The notes beneath the pieces were generated by a model. The model did no database searches and was not told the DNA's origin. It saw only the letters and a program-made list of their open reading frames with translations. Position numbers and translations under genes: made by a program. Shown piece by piece: positions 60,413 to 64,000 of a DNA stretch of 64,000 nt. Source of the stretch: JANNGC01 sp043758205 (GTDB lineage Bacteria > Verrucomicrobiota > Verrucomicrobiia > Limisphaerales > SIBH01). Every line of letters starts with the position of its first letter. The first letter of the stretch is position 1. The stretch covers positions 4,904-68,903 of the forward strand of contig JAYVNY010000057.1 in assembly GCA_043758205.1 (NCBI GenBank), read 5' to 3'.

Positions 60413-60640
60413 GTGCCGGGAAAAGATGTCATCCGCATTGAAGGCGCACTGGTTGAAGTGCTGCGCGAGGCGACGTTGTTCCGGGTGGAATTGGCGAATG
60501 GGCACCGGTTGCTGGGACACGTTTCGTCCCGGCGACGGGAAGAGGCGGCGGGTTTGAAGCCCGGCGACAAGGTCAATTTGGAAATGACGCCCTTTGATTT
60601 TTCGAAGGGCCGGATCGTTTTAGAAGAAAGAAAAAAATGA
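60413..60640 (+). CDS. infA: Translation initiation factor IF-1
   Basis: The GTG at 60413 gives 75 residues (family norm 71-75); a TTG at 60401 would add four. The S1/OB fold is clear: KDVIRIEGALVEVLREATLF, RVELANGHRLLGHVS, RRREEAAGLKPGDKVNLEMT and KGRIVLEERKK at the end. IF-1 binds the A site of the 30S subunit in initiation. Its TGA overlaps the rpmJ ATG. It is preceded by a terminator-like hairpin, and the usual upstream secY and map are absent. Confidence 0.94.
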   Translation: MPGKDVIRIEGALVEVLREATLFRVELANGHRLLGHVSSRRREEAAGLKPGDKVNLEMTPFDFSKGRIVLEERKK

Positions 60641-60750
60641 AAGTTCGCGCGTCAGTCAAAAAACTTTGCGAAAACTGCAAAATCATCAAACGCGAAGGCG
60701 TCATCCGGGTGATTTGCACCAACCGCCGCCACAAGCAGCGGCAGGGCTAG
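60637..60750 (+). CDS. rpmJ: Ribosomal protein L36 (zinc-binding form)
   Basis: This 37-residue protein begins MKVRASVKKLCENC and contains the full zinc set: C11, C14, C27 and H32, so it is the C+ form. Its ATG overlaps the infA stop (ATGA). L36 is among the smallest 50S proteins and is often missed. Confidence 0.97.
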   Translation: MKVRASVKKLCENCKIIKREGVIRVICTNRRHKQRQG

Positions 60751-60779
60751 TCCACCTTTAACCCACTCATCCAAGCAAC

Positions 60780-61175
60780 ATGGCACGCATCATTGGTGTA
60801 GAAATCCCCGGCGAGAAGCGCATTGATATCGCTCTCCGCTACATTTACGGCATCGGCCCGAAGAACGCCGTTGACGTCCTCAAGGTGGCGGGCATTGACC
60901 CGAGCATCCGCGCGAAGAACCTCGACGAATCACAACTCTCCAAGATCGTGCACGCGATTCAGGACGGGAAGTATATCATCGAAGGCGACCTGCGCCGCGA
61001 GTTGGGCATGAATCTCAAGCGCCTCCAGGGCATCAAGTGCTACCGTGGCATCCGCCACTTGCGCAGCCTGCCCGTGCGCGGCCAGCGCACCTCGACCAAC
61101 GCCCGCACCCGCAAGGGACCGCGCAAGACCGTTGGCGTGCAGCGCAATCCCACTGCGAAAGCCGGTGTCACCTAG
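60780..61175 (+). CDS. rpsM: Ribosomal protein S13
   Basis: This 131-residue protein starts MARIIGVEIPGEKRIDIALR and has the helix-two-turn-helix region (YIYGIGPKNAVDVLKVAGID) and basic C-terminal tail (GQRTSTNARTRKGPRKTVGV). S13 contacts tRNA and forms part of the intersubunit bridge. It lies 29 bp after rpmJ in the alpha operon and 44 bp before rpsK. Confidence 0.97.
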   Translation: MARIIGVEIPGEKRIDIALRYIYGIGPKNAVDVLKVAGIDPSIRAKNLDESQLSKIVHAIQDGKYIIEGDLRRELGMNLKRLQGIKCYRGIRHLRSLPVRGQRTSTNARTRKGPRKTVGVQRNPTAKAGVT

Positions 61176-61219
61176 ACCCCGATTGAGCGCGACTCTGAAC
61201 GATTAACTTTTACTGAATC

Positions 61220-61816
61220 ATGGCTGAAGAAACTAAGAAGGCGGACGAGACCAAGAAAAAGCCCGCCGCAAAAAAGGACGGCGCGGAAAAGCCGGCCAAG
61301 GCTGCGGCTGGCGAAGGCGCTCCCGCGAAGGGCAAGAAGGCTGATGCCGCCGCTGCGGCTGCGGTCATTGATCCCGCTGCTCCTCCGGCGGTCGCGGCTC
61401 CCACGGCTGCTGAACTGCTCGGAGAAGATCCGAACGCCAAGAAGATCGTCAAGGTCAAGGGCGCGAAGAACATCATCACCGGCGTGGCGAACATTCTCGC
61501 CACGTTCAACAACACCCAAGTTTCCATCACGGACATGCAGGGCAATGTGCTCGGCTGGTCCAGCGCCGGTCGCGTCGGTTTCAAAGGCTCGCGCAAGAGC
61601 ACGGCCTTCGCCGCGCAGCAGGTCGCACAGGACGCCGCCCGCCAGGCGATGTCCCACGGCATGCGTGAAGTGGAAATCCGCGTGAAGGGACCTGGCTCGG
61701 GTCGTGAGTCCGCGATTCGCGCTCTTCAGGCCATCGGCTTGGAAATCACCACCATCAAAGACGTGACGCCCATTCCCCACAACGGCTGCCGTCCGCGCAA
61801 GAAACGCCGCGTCTAG
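61220..61816 (+). CDS. rpsK: Ribosomal protein S11 with long Lys/Ala-rich N-terminal extension
   Basis: The 198-residue product is about 70 residues longer than typical S11 (about 129). The extension (residues 1 to about 75) is Lys/Ala/Glu/Pro-rich and presumably disordered. The S11 core then follows: NIITGVANILATFNNTQVSI, TDMQGNVLGWSSAGRVGFKG, SRKSTAFAAQQVAQDAARQA, and the conserved C-terminal TPIPHNGCRPRKKRRV. The ATG at 61220 is supported by the open, in-frame extension. Alternative starts nearer the core are not evident. The extension's role is unknown. Confidence 0.95.
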   Translation: MAEETKKADETKKKPAAKKDGAEKPAKAAAGEGAPAKGKKADAAAAAAVIDPAAPPAVAAPTAAELLGEDPNAKKIVKVKGAKNIITGVANILATFNNTQVSITDMQGNVLGWSSAGRVGFKGSRKSTAFAAQQVAQDAARQAMSHGMREVEIRVKGPGSGRESAIRALQAIGLEITTIKDVTPIPHNGCRPRKKRRV

Positions 61817-61852
61817 TTTCGTCATTTGAAATTCGTCATTCGACATTAATTT

Positions 61853-62464
61853 ATGGCTCGTTACACAGGTCCTCGTCTCCGCATCAGCCGCCGTTTTGGT
61901 CTGCCCATTTTCGGCCCGTCGAAATATCTCGAACGCCGCGATTACGGTCCCGGCATGCACGGTCCCAAGTCCGGCCGCCGTAAGGTGACTGACTACGGTC
62001 TCGGCCTGCTGGAGAAGCAGAAGATGCGTTACTACTACGGGCTGATGGAGAAGCAGTTCCGCGGCGTTTATGAAAAGGCGATCAGTCGCCGTGGCGTCAC
62101 GGGCGAAATCATGCTCCAGATTCTGGAGACGCGCCTCGACAACGTGGTCTTCCACATCGGGTTCGGGAACACCCGCGCCCAGGCCCGTCAGATGGTTTGC
62201 CACGGTCACGTCAAGGTGAACGGCCGCAAGGTCAGCATCCCGTCCTACGCCCTCAAGGTGAATGACGTGATCGAAGTCAAGGACACCACGGCCTCGAAGC
62301 AGATGGCGACACGTTCGATGGAAAGCTCAACCAGTCGGACCGTCCCGGATTGGCTCATGCTCGACAAGACGGCGATGAAGGCCACGGTCATGCGTGTTCC
62401 CACGCGTGAGGAGATCAAGCCCATCGCGAACGAGCAGACCATCGTTGAATTTTATTCCCGCTAA
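61853..62464 (+). CDS. rpsD: Ribosomal protein S4 (zinc-free form)
   Basis: This 203-residue protein begins MARYTGPRLRISRRFGLPIF, has the FGPSKYLERRDYGPGMHGPK motif, and the S4 RNA-binding domain (MLQILETRLDNVVFHIGFG, ARQMVCHGHVKVNGRKVSIP). The cysteine cluster of the C+ form is absent, so it is the zinc-free version. S4 initiates 30S assembly and in many bacteria represses the alpha operon. It lies 36 bp after rpsK. Confidence 0.97.
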   Translation: MARYTGPRLRISRRFGLPIFGPSKYLERRDYGPGMHGPKSGRRKVTDYGLGLLEKQKMRYYYGLMEKQFRGVYEKAISRRGVTGEIMLQILETRLDNVVFHIGFGNTRAQARQMVCHGHVKVNGRKVSIPSYALKVNDVIEVKDTTASKQMATRSMESSTSRTVPDWLMLDKTAMKATVMRVPTREEIKPIANEQTIVEFYSR

Positions 62465-62617
62465 GTGAAGCCGGAGTGAGGGAGGGATGGAGTCGTGGAG
62501 TGCTGTTCACTCCCCAATACTCCAGCGTTCCAGCGCTCCAAACAGCAGTTACACGGACGCACCCAGCGCGGGAATACAAACTGAGCGCGTCAGATTACAA
62601 CTGTTGAAAAGGAAACC
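62465..62617. other. rpsD-rpoA intergenic region with a diverged dispersed repeat
   Basis: The 153-bp gap is long for this operon. It holds a patch of related blocks, ggagtgagggagggatgg, tcgtggagtgctgttcactc and cagcgttccagcgctccaaa, that partly fold on themselves (ggagtg/cactcc) and resemble a degenerate palindromic element. It may contain a promoter for rpoA. Confidence 0.5.
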
Positions 62618-63637
62618 ATGCCCGTTCGTTTAGGTCGTTTTGAAATGCCGAAGCGGTTGACCAAAGAAGAGTCAAACGCCACGCCCACCTTTGCCAAGTT
62701 CATTGCCGAACCGTTTGAAACGGGCTACGGCCACACTGTCGGCAACTCCCTGCGCCGCGTGCTTCTCAGCTCGCTTGAAGGCGCGGCCATCACCTCCGTC
62801 AAGATTGACGGCGCGCAACACGAGTTCACCACCGTGGACGGCGTGGTCGAGGACGTGACCGACATCGTGTTGAACCTGAAGAAGATCAAGTTCAAGGCCC
62901 ACTCCCGCGACGAGCAGACGCTGCTCCTCTCCGTGAACAAGGAAGGTGCCGTCACCGCCGCGGACATTGAGCTGAACCAGAACATCGAATTGGTCAACCC
63001 CGACCAGATCATCTGCACGCTCGACAAGAAAAAGAAATTTGAAATGGAACTCACGGTCAAGGTGGGCCGCGGCTTCCTCGCCGGTGACGAAAACAAGAAG
63101 CCCGACCAGTCCATCGGCGTCATCGCCATTGACTCGATCTTCTCGCCCGTGACGCGCGTGCGTTACAGCGTGGAGAGCGCGCGCGTGGGCCAGCGCACGG
63201 ACTATGACCGTTTGCTCGTGGAAATCTGGACCGATGGCCGCATCTCTCCTGATGACGCGCTGACCCAGGCGTCCGCGATTCTCCAGCATCACCTCGACGT
63301 GTTTGTCGGCTACGACAAAAACGCCGTCGAGTTTGAAGAGGCGGAACTGAAGCAGGACGACGACAAGTCCAAGCTCAAGAAGCTGCTCAACATGAGCGTG
63401 AACGAAATCGAGTTGAGCGTCCGCGCCGCGAACTGCCTCAACAACGCCAACATCACCACCGTGGGCCAGCTCGCGATGAAGACCGAGGCGGAGATGCTCA
63501 AGTACCGCAACTTCGGCAAGAAGTCCCTCAACGAAATCAAAGACAAGCTCCAGGCGCTCGGCCTCAGCCTCGGGATGAACATCGATCCCGAACTGCTCGA
63601 AGCGCCCAAGGACGACAAAGCCGCCGTCGCGGCCTGA
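62618..63637 (+). CDS. rpoA: RNA polymerase alpha subunit
   Basis: This 339-residue protein has the N-terminal assembly domain (KFIAEPFETGYGHTVGNSLR, VLLSSLEGAAITSVKIDGAQ) and the C-terminal DNA/activator-binding domain (SVRAANCLNNANITTVGQLA, YRNFGKKSLNEIKDKLQALG). Length and domain order are standard. It follows rpsD and precedes rplQ, as in most bacteria, after a longer spacer. Confidence 0.98.
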   Translation: MPVRLGRFEMPKRLTKEESNATPTFAKFIAEPFETGYGHTVGNSLRRVLLSSLEGAAITSVKIDGAQHEFTTVDGVVEDVTDIVLNLKKIKFKAHSRDEQTLLLSVNKEGAVTAADIELNQNIELVNPDQIICTLDKKKKFEMELTVKVGRGFLAGDENKKPDQSIGVIAIDSIFSPVTRVRYSVESARVGQRTDYDRLLVEIWTDGRISPDDALTQASAILQHHLDVFVGYDKNAVEFEEAELKQDDDKSKLKKLLNMSVNEIELSVRAANCLNNANITTVGQLAMKTEAEMLKYRNFGKKSLNEIKDKLQALGLSLGMNIDPELLEAPKDDKAAVAA

Positions 63638-63641
63638 ACTT

Positions 63642-64000
63642 ATGCGTCACCTTAAACGAACCGCCAAACTCGGCCGCACCGGCACGCATCGCAACGCGAT
63701 GCTTGCGAACATGGTGTGCAGCCTGATCATTCACAAACGTATCCAGACCACGCTCGCGAAGGCCAAGGCCGCGCGTTCCGTGGCCGAGAAGATGGTCACG
63801 CTCGGCAAGAGCGGCACCCTCGCGGATCGCCGTCTGGCCACGGGCCGCCTGCACAACGCCGATGCCGCGAAAATTCTCTTCACGGAAGTCGCGCCGATGT
63901 TCAAGAGCCGTTCCGGCGGCTACACGCGCATCATCCAGTTGGGCCAGCGCAACGGCGACGCCGCACACCTCGCCATCCTCGAATGGGTGGACACCGCCGC
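63642..64000 (+). CDS. rplQ: Ribosomal protein L17 (3' end cut by window)
   Basis: The start MRHLKRTAKLGRTGTHRNAM lies 4 bp after the rpoA stop. About 119 residues are visible (MVCSLIIHKRIQTTLAKAKA, GGYTRIIQLGQRNGDAAHLA, ILEWVD), which is close to the full typical length of 110-130; only the C-terminal tail is missing. Confidence 0.96.
   Translation, partial: MRHLKRTAKLGRTGTHRNAMLANMVCSLIIHKRIQTTLAKAKAARSVAEKMVTLGKSGTLADRRLATGRLHNADAAKILFTEVAPMFKSRSGGYTRIIQLGQRNGDAAHLAILEWVDTA

Noticed and set aside
1..64000. tRNA, rRNA, riboswitch or SRP RNA genes
   Set aside because: None could be recognised by eye; a covariance-model search would be needed to exclude small RNAs such as an SRP RNA near ffh.

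Overview
The window looks like a chromosomal segment of a GC-rich verrucomicrobial bacterium, probably of the Pedosphaera/Limisphaera-type lineage (formerly subdivision 3). This is an inference. It rests on the gene families (Tat-exported DUF1552, Gfo/Idh/MocA and DUF1080 proteins, an H-X9-DG-type prepilin, a Ser/Thr kinase fused to WD40 repeats, secreted proteins ending in an F-[FY]-R-L-R-K-P-like motif) and on weak Shine-Dalgarno signals and many dispersed palindromic repeats. I see no rRNA, tRNA, CRISPR array, transposase or complete prophage.

Layout. 1-5.7 kb: a DUF1552 protein cut by the window edge, a secreted unknown, a lone CBM48 protein with an uncharacterised partner, and a membrane-anchored ADA2-like adenosine deaminase. 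5.7-10.1 kb: a glycosyltransferase cluster led by a three-domain fusion. 10.3-14.7 kb: a WD40 receptor-type kinase and a divergent COMT-like methyltransferase. 14.7-16.5 kb: a minus-strand operon of a response regulator and two small partners, one Roadblock-like. 16.8-17.5 kb: a UbiE/MenG methyltransferase carrying a heptanucleotide microsatellite. 17.6-27.8 kb: a minus-strand set of a flotillin-like SPFH protein, a 1766-residue DUF3686 AAA+ ATPase and a coiled-coil protein. It is interrupted by a small island (XRE regulator, double-CxxC protein, 53-residue ORF) bounded by inverted dispersed repeats. 28-33.2 kb: a secreted Gfo/Idh/MocA oxidoreductase coupled to a DUF1080 protein, a TIGR03862-type flavoprotein, a DUF885 peptidase and a decayed GtrA-like gene. 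34.0-43.8 kb: one 3247-residue secreted Ig/PA14/HYR protein. 44.1-47.2 kb: ffh, hprK and ptsH. 47.3-51.4 kb: HAD phosphatase, secreted unknown, class I aminotransferase, SDR. 51.5-53.5 kb: a truncated S10 ribosomal operon (rpsJ-rplC-rplD-rplW) closed by a terminator. 53.9-60.1 kb: GDSL esterase, membrane protein, prepilin-like protein, EEP nuclease, a repeat-rich S74 protein and a small exported protein. 60.4-64 kb: the alpha operon infA-rpmJ-rpsM-rpsK-rpsD-rpoA-rplQ, cut by the window end.

The features that most deserve follow-up are the flotillin/DUF3686/coiled-coil set with its nearby Roadblock-containing signalling operon; a family of about 210-bp interspersed elements with 15-bp terminal inverted repeats (two copies bracket ffh); the 7-bp repeat inside ubiE/menG that could switch the frame; the GT2-nucleotidyltransferase-fucosyltransferase fusion; a ribosomal protein S11 with a 70-residue Lys/Ala-rich N-terminal extension; and the split of the S10 and alpha ribosomal operons into separate, oppositely oriented blocks.
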